This document shows, piece by piece, positions 25,250-37,597 of a stretch of DNA of 64,000 bases. A model generated the notes under the pieces. That model saw only the letters and a list, made by a program, of their open reading frames with translations, ran no database searches and was not told where the DNA came from. Where the stretch lies: positions 251,811 through 315,810 of the forward strand of contig JANPYM010000003.1 in assembly GCA_025890175.1 (NCBI GenBank), read 5' to 3'. This stretch comes from Ciborinia camelliae (Eukaryota; Ascomycota; Leotiomycetes; Helotiales; Sclerotiniaceae). A program made the position numbers and the translations under genes. The number at the start of each line of letters is the position of its first letter. Position 1 is the first letter of the stretch.

Positions 25250-26101
25250 AGTACCTATCCTATCCTATACCTCCCTCCCTACCTCCCTCCCTAGCTCTCT
25301 AAATACGTATACGTATAAAAATAAATTCAATAGTAAAATTCAATAGCAATAAACAACGCAATACTCCCCCATCAACCTCCTTCCTTCCTGCCTGCCAGCC
25401 AGCCGACCTGCACAAAAAGAAAACTAACTGGGTGGGACTCGCACTACTGGGATATACATTGGGATGGATATACTATACCGAGTTGGGAGGATTCTTGATC
25501 ACTGATCAGATCAGCACGATCAGCACACACACACACACATACTCCACCGAGTCCACCCATCCACCTACCCACCCATTGGAATTTATTCCATTTCCATTTC
25601 TCGATTCATTATTTCCATTTCTCGATTCGATTTGGTATTACTGTATTGCCGATTACGGTATTAACTGTATTTAATAGCACATGCACATACACATGAACAT
25701 TATGCAGACCAAGAAATGATTATACGTACCTACACAGATACATACACATACACATACATACCTATACAAATACATACAAATCTCTATCAATTATTTTGCC
25801 TTGAAGTTTACGGAGGGAGTACTGTACTTTACGTTTTACAATTCGCCATGCGTGCGTGAGTGAAGGGAACCAAGCCAAAACCAAAACCAAAACCAGCCAA
25901 CCCCCCAAAAACGCCCATCCATATCAAATCAATCACCTTTCCCCTTCTCGTTTGGGAAGTTTTATCACATGTACGTAGTATGTAGTATGTAGTATGAGAT
26001 AATTTGAACCCCGGACATGAATCCGATAGATCTATCTCTGCCAAGGTCGCTCTACTCCCAGGACGCGCGTTGGGTAGATTTTACCCGGCAACCCGTCAAC
26101 C
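20899..26101. other. Gene-free region with dinucleotide and tetranucleotide repeats
   Basis: The longest gene desert but one. Short frames exist but none shows a domain, codon pattern or workable splice chain. From about 22650 onward it is dense in CATA/TATG, CCTA and similar arrays. A 15-base word, CTCATGTATAGCGCC, occurs twice (about 23892 and 23947). CA/TA alternation occurs near 25219-25250. The 3' end of SNU114 lies at its right edge. Confidence 0.55.
23916..24030. repeat. CATA/TATG microsatellite cluster
   Basis: Alternating ATACAT and TATGTATG units, interrupted by the second copy of CTCATGTATAGCGCC. The array is largely self-complementary. Confidence 0.8.
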
Positions 26102-29100
26102 CTACCCGTCTAGGATCCCCGTTTCCTTCAAGCTAGCAAAGAGTTCCGGTTCGAGGAATTTTGCCACACTGACATCCTCACTGAGACCCTTTCTTCTTCT
26201 TGTCTTGAGGACGAAATCTCGAGCCGTGGCTTGTGCACTGGCGGGTTCAAGTGGTCGGAGAATAACATCTTTGTCCAATGGATCACCAGGGACGATACTC
26301 CAGCGATCAAAGACTAGAGAAACGGTTGCTTGGCCTTGTGTATGAATGCGGAGATCGGTTTCGAATCCAAAGGAATCGATGACGGGTATGAGACCACTGA
26401 CACGATAGAGAGGTGTACCAGCGATGGGACCATCAGATAAGACGTGACCGCGGCGACGGGCAAGTACAGTGTAGAGGGAGGTGACGGAATCTGCAGGTCC
26501 GGTCATGGAACAGGAGTAGACGGGTTCCATTAATCTTGGAGAGGCCATTAGGAAGGAAGAATAACATGCGCGTCGGGAGGTGGGAATAATCTGGCCACCA
26601 CCTCGGAAGATCGCTTCGGGAGCCAATATCACGTCTGTTATCTTGAATTTACTGTTGCGGATTGCTACAAGGGACGTTAGCACTAAATCTCGGATAGATT
26701 GACCAATGAAAATATAGTTCAGGAGTAGGGTTGTATTTGTAGGTCTGTGTGGTGATGATGGTGGACGGAATTTTCCAATATTATTACATCAGTAATATTA
26801 TTGTGGCTTAAAGTCGTCCACATTTTAGGATGTATGATGACCTAGGAGTAATAGGGTAAGGGAAAAAAGGGGAGGGCGTCTGGGGAAAAGGATAAATGAA
26901 AAATGAGTGGAAACTTACGTTCTTCACAAAGTGGACCTTCTCTAGCAGCCCAACTAAAACCTTGTCGAATAGTATCCCTTACACTCAGTAATAACTTTTT
27001 ATCCACCTGTTGTAGATCAGTTAGCATAAAAGGACCGAATAATTCCGTTTTGTGCAACACAATGACTGTTTAGCCTATGCAGACACTCGCCAGTAGTAGA
27101 CTAGCAGCTACACACTAGCTGGCTACTAACAATACTAACAAGGGGAAAGCGAATAGATGCTTTATGGAGATGTACTTGCCTCGGATGGAATGGTATCATC
27201 TTGTAGAATGTTTGGTCCCAAGTCATCGGGACCAAATGCCCAAATACTTCTAGAAGCCAATAAATCCCAACCATAATTTTCCTCAAAGTATTTGCCAATC
27301 ACTCGAGCAGGACTCTTGATGCTAACTTTTCCGCTTTCAATATCTTCAGCAATACCCTGGTCAAGAGGTTCTGCCACCATGGTGATCTTATTCTTCTTGT
27401 TTGGTGTCTGGGCATAACATTTGATAGCTGATGTCTCAACTACTGTCTCACAAAAGCGTGTGACAGGATCAGACACTTTGATCTCCATCTCTGCATATAA
27501 TCGTCGGAGGTCATGCAGAACACAGTCCATGTAGAGTTCTCCCGTGCCTAGAATGACGTGTTCACCAGATTCTTCAACCTTCGTTGTGATGAGAGGGTAG
27601 CTTTTGTTGACCTTTCTCAAACCGTCCAACATTTTAGGAAGCTCGGAAGGGTTGATCGGCTCCACTGCAACTTTGAAGACCGACTCGGTGAAATGGGTTA
27701 TGGGTTTGAAAATATACGCCTCCTCTTCGTTTGGTAAAACGAGGGGTACAATGGTTGCAGATTTGACGATCGAATTGTCCACACCTCCAAGTAGAACCCA
27801 ATTGCCGGCAGGAACTCCATCTGTAGGGATGTTGTATCTTGTTTCAGCGATCCACACATCCGATATGGTGGCGACGCTCATGTCCTCTTCATCATCAATT
27901 GAGTATCCTTCACCAAGGACTCTCACTTGGGTGCCTGCTCGTGCAATACCACTTAACACTCTCCCGAAAGAATAAAATCCCGTAGCATCGCTTGTGTTCA
28001 GAAGTTTTGTAATTTGAATGACCAATGGCCCATCTTGATCGCAATTCTTCATAGCCGTTCCAACTATCGTATCCAATGGACCGGTGTAATGACGTTCCAA
28101 TTTCTTCTCTGCAGCTTCCACCGGGGAAGGTATATGTTGTACAACCATATCAACGAACCCGGTTGATGGGCCGAAGAATTGTTCACAGACAAGTTTCAGG
28201 AGAACATTGGCATCCGTCTTGTACTGTGATGGCTTGAGGAAAATCCCAAGTGTTTCCAGGGTATCTTTCAGATCCTCTGGGCTCTCACTAATTGTATGAG
28301 AGTACAACTTGTAGATTGGTTCCAGGATGAAATTGACGAAAGAACGTTTTGATCTCTCTTCGACACCCTTTCGAGTGAATGACCTCCTTGAGGGATTGTA
28401 GAAAATGTCACCCCACAGTCTTCTGGCAAATTCGTGTGCATTGATTCCACTCTCTTCATTGTTCAAACCAGGTCCTCGCTTTTTGTTTGGGGCGTAGCTG
28501 TCCGCATACATTTTTGCAAATGATTGCAATGTGAAACACCATCCCATGCTGGTACAGGCAAAGAGAACGTTACCTTTCTCTGGACTGAGTCTTCGGCTCT
28601 CTCCTTGGCCTGGTAAAGTAGCCTCGATCACAGTATTGACTTCTTCAATAACATGCTTCAATTTGAAATATGCATCCGTAGGGGGCAGCTTGAGCTCTAG
28701 AATTAGACGATCCATTTTATTGACAACAAGAGTCAAGGGCAGACCTTCCAAAACGGCATGCCTGATGATCCGTTCTGTATTGACTTGAACTCCTTCAACA
28801 ACATCAACAACCAAAACTACTCCATCGACCAGCCGTAATGAAGATGCGACCTCATCCACGAAATTTACATGACCTGGAGTATCAAGGATATTCAGGAGAT
28901 GTGACTTCCCCTTGGTACTCTGAAGCACCAGACTCATGGGTGCGGACTTTATGGATAATCCCCTTTCTCGCTCGACAACATGGATATCTGTATAACGCAA
29001 TTGCTCATCCTTCTTTCTCCCGGTCTTCTTTTCTAATCGCTCGGTAATATCGTGAGTCTCGAGAACCAGCATGTCCATAAATGCGGTTTTGCCGTGATGT

Positions 29101-29645
29101 AGATGCCCAGCTAACGCAATATTTCTGATTTGTTCGGGATAATTCATGAGGTCGGACATGAAGCTTCGATCGAAATGTACCGGTGGAAGATCCGCCTCCT
29201 GTATGTTGAATTTCTTCTGTTCGACGGGAGCTATAATGGGTTGAGTGAGGGGCTGCGCATCTTCCTCCTGCACCATAGTTTCCACATCCTCTCCATATAC
29301 TTGTTGCGCGGTAGGATAATACTGCTTGTCTTCATGCAATATCACGGCATTTGAAGGACCTTCATCTGAATAGCTAGTTAGTAGGCAGCTTTCCAAGCTT
29401 CGCAGAATAGCTATAACCAACCATCAAGGTCCATCAACTCCTGCCCCGTAGGTTCCTCTGGCGCCTCCTCTGGGTATTCATCGTAGACGTATGCGCTCGC
29501 ATCATTGCCATGCTGGGACTCCTCTTCCGACTCCTCGGCCTCACCAATGAAATTTCCAAACCTGCAAAGAGATTAGCTATGGTAGAATTGGACAATTAAC
29601 TTGGGCATTGAAGGAAGCTTACTCATCATAAAGGTCATCCATCAT
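26102..29645 (-). CDS. SNU114: U5 snRNP GTPase Snu114 (EFTUD2 homologue)
   Basis: The EF-2-like GTPase of the U5 snRNP, which works with Brr2 and Prp8 in spliceosome activation and disassembly. Exons in transcript order are 29645-29623, 29561-29422, 29365-27180, 27006-26919 and 26664-26102, totalling exactly 3000 bases (999 residues; human 972, yeast 1008). An acidic N terminus ([14 protein letters not shown]) precedes the G domain: GHLHHGKT at about 141-148, RGLSIKS, DTPGH near 216 and NKMD at 270-273. The C-terminal EF-2-like domains include [20 protein letters not shown] and [11 protein letters not shown]. Intron 3 has a GC donor and intron 2 a GTTGGT donor. Retaining intron 3 would add a few codons and a stop, removing the C-terminal domain. 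The gene is divergent from ERG10 across a 600-bp promoter with a CACGTG box. Confidence 0.97.
27007..27179 (-). other. GC-AG intron 3 of SNU114
   Basis: In transcript sense the donor is GAG|GCAAGT, the best-known GC-AG consensus, and the acceptor is CAACAG|GTG. The joined peptide [13 protein letters not shown] matches the conserved Snu114 order, and the phase is zero. At 173 bases it is longer than most introns here. Without splicing, translation runs into a stop after six more codons. Confidence 0.85.
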
Positions 29646-30245
29646 GAGTGTATTAAAAAGTAAAAAGAAGGTTATTAAATTCAAGAAAGGGCTCAAGAAA
29701 ATACAGCTCCAACCTCACTGGCCTTCGCGTCAAAAACTTGAGGTTTCGCGACGGGACTTTTTGAGATCACGTGCTACAGCCTTATCACATTAGGTAAACT
29801 TAATCCATTTTGGTGAAACCAACCTTAGAACCAACAGTTGACGATGGATTCTTACGTGGTGCAGTTTGATTAGATTAGATTTTATGATTATACCGACCTA
29901 GGACTCCGAGGCTCGGAGTGATCCAATTGAAATTACTATTCTGGCTGCTTTTGTGAATTATTCTGTAATGTATACCTACCTAGGCAGGTAGGTATTGTTC
30001 ACAGATTAGCCTTCCCATTGTTCATTGTTGTAGATATCATACAAAGCACAACGCCAAAAGTGGCAGGAAATTTCGAGGCTCATGGTGGGGCTAATTGCTG
30101 TTCTGCCAACTCACCTCACCGCCCTCACTGTACATATGGATGGGCACATCTTTGTTTGTTGAGGTTAATCAATCCCCTATCCTTATTATCCCAAAATAAC
30201 ATTTGCAAAACCTCAAATCTTTTCTATTCAACTTCACTCATAAAG
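29646..30245. promoter_or_regulatory. Divergent promoter SNU114 / ERG10
   Basis: 600 bases separate the two start codons, transcribed outward. A CACGTG E-box at 29768-29773, in the context ATCACGTGC, lies 123 bases upstream of the SNU114 start. A CCTAGGCAGGTAGGTA repeat sits near 29979-29995. No TATA box is certain. Confidence 0.5.
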
Positions 30246-31677
<1,432 letters not shown>

Positions 31678-32064
31678 ATTGGTTCTAGAGAAATGGATTT
31701 TGACGGTACATATTTGGAGTATCAAAAAGCATAATCGGCGATAGAGCAAAATAGTTTCACATTTCATAAAAGTCCCTCGAGACGATTCACAATACCCATA
31801 ACCATAAGCTTTTTAATACATTCCATTCAAAGTACACTTCACTTGCAATAGTAATCATCTTCAGCCTCGTGAAAAGTGTTCTTATCAGACCGCAGCCTTG
31901 CATATGCGCTAGCCTTTAGACGCTCTAGCGTCGCAAGGCCCTGTCGAAAAAAAGTTCGAGATAAGTGCAATCGCCAGAAAAAAGTTACCGCGCATCAATA
32001 TCTCTATTCGCTGCTATTTGTGTCGCCATCAAAGAAGTTTTGATCTATAACATCTTTGGAAATC
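31678..32064 (+). other. ERG10 to KRE33 intergenic spacer
   Basis: 387 bases holding the 3' end of ERG10 and the promoter of the KRE33 homologue. AT-rich; apart from GCTAGCCTTTAGACGCTCTAGCG-type imperfect inverted words near 31909-31931, I see nothing distinctive. Confidence 0.5.
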
Positions 32065-35000
32065 ATGGTTGGCCAACGCAAAGCAGTGTAAGTTTTCAAC
32101 GGTTGCTCCTAATTGTATATATATCTCAAGAACTGACAATGGCATTGACAGAGATCAGCGCATCCCCGCGCTCATTCGCAATGGTATACAGGAGAAGAAA
32201 CGAAGCTTCATTGTGGTGGTTGGAGATAGAACGAAGGATGTGATTGTACATTTACACTATATCATGTCCAGTATGGACATGAAACAGAACAAATCGGTCA
32301 TGTGGGCATATAAAAATAAGCTCCTAGGATTCACGAGGTCGGTATTGATATTCGCTGTCTTGCGAAGTTTTATACTGACATGAGAAATATTTATAGTCAC
32401 CGAAAAAAGAGAGAAACTAAAATCAAGAAAGAAATCAAACGTGGAATTAGAGAGGCAAACACAGAGGATCCATTTGAGCTTTTTGTGTCGCTACACAACA
32501 TCCGATATGTTTACTATAAGGAAACTGAGAAGATCTTGGGTAACACTTTCGGGATGTGTATATTGCAGGACTTCGAAGCGATCACACCAAATCTTCTAGC
32601 CAGGACGATAGAAACAGTCGAAGGTGGAGGACTTGTTGTTCTTCTATTGAAAGGAATGAACAGCTTGAAGCAGTTATATACGTTGTCTATGGATATCCAC
32701 TCTCGATACCGAACTGAAGCACACGATGATGTTACTGCTAGATTCAACGAACGATTCATTCTATCCCTTGGAAAATGCGAATCATGTCTGGTTATTGACG
32801 ATGAGCTGAATGTTCTACCTATATCCGGAGGAAAGAACGTGAAGGCTCTACCCCCGCCAGACTTGGACGAGCCAAAAAGCGAATCGCAAAAGGAATTGGA
32901 TAATATGAAAGAGGCTCTACAAGATACGCAACCAGTTGGATCATTAGTTACTTTGGCAAAGACCGTGGACCAGGCCAAAGCCTTGTTGACATTCGTCGAT
33001 GCTATCGCGGAAAAGACGTTGAGGAACACTGTCACATTGACTGCTGGTAGAGGACGTGGAAAATCTGCAGCTCTTGGTGTGGCGGTTGCAGCAGCTGTCG
33101 CGCATGGATATAGCAACATTTTCATCACATCTCCAAGTCCAGAGAATTTGAAGACCTTATTCGAATTCATCTTCAAAGGATTTGATGCTCTTAATTATAT
33201 GGATCACGTCGATTACTCCATCATTCAATCCACGAATCCCGATTTCAATAAAGCGATTGTTCGAGTGAACATACATCGTCAACATCGCCAAACAATTCAA
33301 TATATCAGACCACAGGATGCTCATGTTCTTGGCCAAGCTGAATTATTGGTCATTGACGAAGCTGCTGCCATACCGCTACCACTCGTCAAGAAGCTTATGG
33401 GTCCTTATTTAGTATTCATGGCATCCACCATCAATGGATATGAAGGTACAGGAAGGTCTCTGTCTTTGAAATTGATCAAGCAACTCCGAGAACAATCTCG
33501 AGGAACCACAAATGGAACCGAAGATGTCGAGATAGCCGATCGATCTAGTGGTAAGGCAGCCGCTAAAGGTGCTGATAATAGCTTTTCAGGAGGTCGCTCG
33601 CTAAGAGAGATTACCTTGTCTGAGCCAATTCGTTATGCACAAGGTGATGCCGTTGAGAAGTGGCTCAATCAGTTACTCTGTCTCGATGCCACTTTGCCTC
33701 GATCGAGATTAAACACCCTTCAGGGGTGCCCGGATCCCTCGCAGTGTCAGTTACTCAACGTCAATCGTGATACCCTCTTCTCTTTCCATGATGTTTCCGA
33801 AAAGTTTTTGCAGCAGATGATTGCTCTTTACGTCGCTAGTCATTATAAGAATACCCCAGATGATCTTCAGTTGATGAGTGATGCTCCTGCGCATCAATTG
33901 TTTGTGCTTGTTCCACCTATTGAAGAGAACAGCAAGCATTTACCAGAACCTCTCTGTGTGATTCAAGTGGCCCTCGAAGGAAAAATTAGCAAACAAAGTG
34001 TCATGAACAGCCTGAGTAGAGGTCAGCGAGCGGCCGGTGATCTTATTCCTTGGCTGGTCAGTCAACAATTTCAAGACGATGATTTCGCTGGTCTCTCTGG
34101 AGCACGTGTGGTGCGGATAGCAACAAATCCTGATTATATCAAGATGGGATATGGAACTAAAGCTCTCGAGCTTCTCACTGATTTCTACGAAGGGAAATTC
34201 GCCAACCTCTCAGAGGACATGAATGATTACGTAGAAGAGACAGTTACTCGTGTAACTGATGAGGAGTTGGTCAGTGCAACTCTGCTTGATGATAACATTA
34301 AGGTTAGGGATATTAGAAAAATGCCGCCCCTTTTCTCAAAGTTATCCGAGAAGAGACCCGACAATTTGGATTATATTGGTGTGAGTTACGGTCTTACTCA
34401 ACCTCTCCATAGATTCTGGAAACGAGCCTCATTCGTTCCTCTCTACCTTCGACAAACACCAAACGACTTGACGGGAGAGCACACCTGTGTTATGGTTCGC
34501 ACTTTGGAGAATAGCGAGAATAGAGAGTGGGAGTCTGCCTTCTCTCGAGATTTCCATCGCAGATTCTTGTCTCTTCTTTCATACCAATTCCGCGAATTCC
34601 CTTCGATTCTGGCCCTCAGTATCGACGAATCGGCAAATGCTGGTTCAAAATCTGACCCAGAAGCTGCACCCAAACCACTTTCGAAAGCAGAACTAGACAA
34701 ACTTATGTCTCCATTCGATTTAAAGCGCTTGGAATCATATGCAAATAATATGCTTGACTATCACGTCGTCTTAGATCTTATTCCAACACTTGCGAACCTA
34801 TATTTCACTGGTCGATTGAAGTCTGATATTAAGCTTACTGGTATTCAATCATCAATACTCCTTGCCGTTGGCTTGCAGAGAAAAGACTTAACAGCCATCG
34901 AGTCAGAATTATCTCTACCATCATCGCAACTATTAGCAATGTTCATTAAGATCATGCGCAAAATGAGCTCACACTTTGGTGACTTGGTTTCTGGTGCCAT

Positions 35001-35467
35001 AGAGGCCGAGATGCCAGGGCGTGAAAACATCGGTGTCAGCAGAGAAGATGCAAATGAAGCTTTGGACGATGAAGTTGTAGATGATAGGTTTGTGCCTCTA
35101 GAACAGGGACTCGAAGAGGAATTAGAAGAGGGTGCAGATGAGGCTATGAAAGCTTTGAAGGAAAAGCAAAGGGAGCTTATTGATGCTCTCCCTTTAGACC
35201 AGTATGTTCATCGATCGAATTCACACACAAAACCAAAGAACTAATCGTCTATTTAGATATGAAATCGAAGCAGGAGCACCGGGATGGGCAGAAGCCGAGA
35301 AGCAAGTCAAAAATGCTTCTAAATCTGGAAAGAAGGATATAGTAGTAGGTGTAAAGAGTGCGAAAACCAAGAGAAAGGCAGGGGAATCGGCAGCAGAAAT
35401 CTATGAACAGGAGATGGGTGAAAAGGCGCATAAAAAGGCAAAGAAGGGTTCTAAAAAGGGTCATTAG
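32065..35467 (+). CDS. KRE33: RNA cytidine acetyltransferase Kre33/NAT10
   Basis: ATP-dependent nucleolar enzyme making N4-acetylcytidine in 18S rRNA and, with an adaptor, in tRNA; needed for small-subunit assembly. Exons 32065-32087, 32152-32337, 32397-35201 and 35257-35467 join in frame to 1074 residues (yeast 1056, human 1025). The N terminus reads MVGQRKAVDQRIPALIRNGI. The helicase-like module has a Walker A GRGRGKSA at about residues 287-294 and a DEAA-type Walker B (VIDEAAAIPLP). The GNAT acetyltransferase core includes RVVRIATNPDYIKMGYG near residues 640-660. The tRNA-binding C-terminal region follows and ends in a lysine-rich nucleolar tail (KKAKKGSKKGH). The final 55-bp intron splits that tail from the body. 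Confidence 0.97.
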
Positions 35468-35746
35468 TTTTCTCGTTTCCACCTGTATAATCCAGATTCC
35501 TGTATATACCTCTGTATTTAATGAAAGAAATGATATGGAATATTTTCTAAATCGAAGTGTTTTTGATTTATGAATATATGAATTTAACAGTGATGTGATA
35601 TCGCATTTATACTTTAACAAACCATTCGTGCCATTCCAAGTAGCCAGCCAGCCGCATGCGAAAAACCCCTAACTCACAACCTCCACCAAATTAAACACAA
35701 CTCTTTCAAACTTTTTACACAATTTTCACTTCCAATTCAAACCATC

Positions 35747-36477
35747 ATGACGGATACCAAAGACGCCAAATCAGAAGCTCCATGGTGGAAAGCATTCCCC
35801 GACGCAAAAGCAAAATGTCCAGAGGTCTCGGCGGATGATGTGATGCAGTTGTTTGATGATATGGATATCACATCGGAACCAAGATCATTCTTATTGGTGG
35901 ATGTGAGGAGGGATGATTGGGTGGTATGTTGTTGTTTTTTTTTTTTTTGCTTTTCTTGCTTGTTGTTTTTGGGGATTTGCTTTATTTTGCGCGTATTTTC
36001 ATGTCTGTATGAGTGGGATTTTATATATAGGATGTGTGTTTGGGGGACTGTTGTTTGGTGTTGATATTGATATTGATGCTGGTGCTGATATTGAATTGGA
36101 TGACATAGGGTGGAACCATCAAATCCTCAATCAACCTCCCCGCTCAGAGTTTCTATCAAACCCGCAAGTCCCTGTTTGAACTCTGTAGTAGAGCGGGTAT
36201 GACAAAGGTTGTTTTTTATTGTGGTATGTACTTGGTATTTCTCTGGTCTGGATTTTGGAAAATGAGGAGTTGTTGATGAGATCTAGGGTCATCGTCGGGT
36301 AGAGGACCAAGATGTGCAGGCTGGATGCAGGATTATATTGATGATGTAGCAAAGTTTGGGAAGAAGAGTAATATTGAGGTTTCGGTTTTGAAAGGGGGTG
36401 TTAAGGGCTGGGTAAAGGAGTTTGAGGGAATGCTTATGGATGGGTTTGAGGAGGGGAAGTGGGAGGAGATGAAGTAG
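35747..36477 (+). CDS. Cdc25/Acr2-like rhodanese-domain phosphatase or arsenate reductase
   Basis: A small single-domain rhodanese of the fungal Cdc25-like family that includes yeast Acr2 (arsenate reductase) and fission-yeast Ibp1. Exons 35747-35923, 36109-36223 and 36287-36477 join in frame to 160 residues. Visible features are FLLVDVRRDDW, then GGTIKSSINLPAQSFY, then the active-site loop C-x5-R as YCGSSSGRGPRCAGW (Cys97, Arg103), then VLKGGVKGWVKEF near the end. Intron 1 (185 bases) contains a T-run and GATATTGAT repeats. Whether it reduces arsenate or acts on phosphoproteins cannot be told from sequence. Its 3' end converges on the SmG gene only 274 bases away. Confidence 0.85.
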
Positions 36478-36751
36478 AGGTTCGGGGAAAGTCCATATTC
36501 AGTTATATGTCACACAGTAGCAGTGACTGGATGAATGAGATGCAAAAGTTCCTTTGGAAGGGGGTATCAGCTATAGAAACCATGGTTCATCTTGCCAAAC
36601 AGATTGTCTTCTCTTCTTCCGTGCTCCTCGATATGCAATTTGTATTTCATATAGCCTGTAAACGCCCTGGTCCAGATATAATCTTCGATTTTATTCCCTT
36701 CATCTTCCTGAAAATCTCGACTCAAATCCCTCGATATTCCTAGTCCCTTTC

Positions 36752-37258
36752 TTAATCTCCCCTGTTTTCCCTTCCGCCACCTATTCTCTCCAATGCCTCG
36801 AGCATCACGACCGAGTTTCCGCGGATAACCTAATACCTTGTTAGCCTTTGCAGATTAAGTCCGGTGGAAATGTGCCAACATACAACCATCCCAATCTTTA
36901 CTTTCTCACCACCCTCTTTCTCCTCAACTGCATCATCTAGCACAATGTTCAAGAAGACCTGTCCCATCATGTTAGCTAAGATAGATTTGGAATGCGCGCA
37001 AGAGGAAACCAACATCGTAACCTCTCAAAACACCAATAACCTTTCTGCTACCATTCAATTGCACAAATAGCCTCTTATCGAGGTACTAACACCACCAAAT
37101 AATATTAGCCATCAATTTCCCCATCCACTCCTACGCCCCAGCTCTCGCGCAACTTCCAACCGCCTTGTCGCGTCCCTCTCCTCTCTGCCCGGAGTAGCCA
37201 CAACCAGGACCCCGGAAATCGCACATACCTTCTTGAGCTCCGGCTGAGCTTGAGGCAT
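36752..37258 (-). CDS. SMX2: Sm core protein G of spliceosomal snRNPs
   Basis: One of seven Sm proteins forming the ring on U1, U2, U4 and U5 snRNAs. Four tiny exons, 37258-37229, 37085-37014, 36958-36884 and 36829-36752, all in phase 0, give 84 residues (family about 77-79). The order MPQAQPELKK, YLDKRLFVQLNGSRKVIGVL-RGYD, VFLNIVLDDAVEE and IGMVVIRGNSVVMLEALERI is the complete Sm1 and Sm2 signature of SmG. Intron 2 has the donor GTTGGT, the same as SNU114 intron 2. Intron 1 is 143 bases, long relative to a 30-base first exon. The coding sequence is easy to miss because no exon exceeds 78 bases. It is divergent from the NTR2-like gene. Confidence 0.93.
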
Positions 37259-37597
37259 CTTGACGATAGATTTTCGAGGGATTCGTCGCGTAGATGTCGT
37301 GAGATTCAATGGGAATGGGAAGCTTGATTGCTTGCCTGACTCGGGATATACGCCAAAATTTCGTGGCTTGCTTGAGGTTTCGTGAGGCTGATGTTTGATG
37401 TCACGTGGTGATAAGGAGTTGGGATTGGGGATTTTTATTTATCGGGGATGGCGAGGCAGAGCTTCACTTCACTTCGTTTCAACGCGTCTTCAGTTATCAC
37501 CATTTGATTGCAGGATCTTTGATTACTGATAGCTGGGAGAGAACTACATTGAGTTTCTTTATTGAACAGAAGGAGAAAGTTTCACATTTAAGAGAAG
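37259..37597. promoter_or_regulatory. Divergent promoter SmG / NTR2-like
   Basis: 339 bases between outward-facing start codons. A CACGTG box at 37402-37407 (context GTCACGTGGT) lies roughly midway. The same core occurs in the SNU114/ERG10 promoter. Confidence 0.5.

Noticed and set aside
34845..35030. Minus-strand frames inside KRE33
   Set aside because: They are shadows of the 1074-residue coding sequence.
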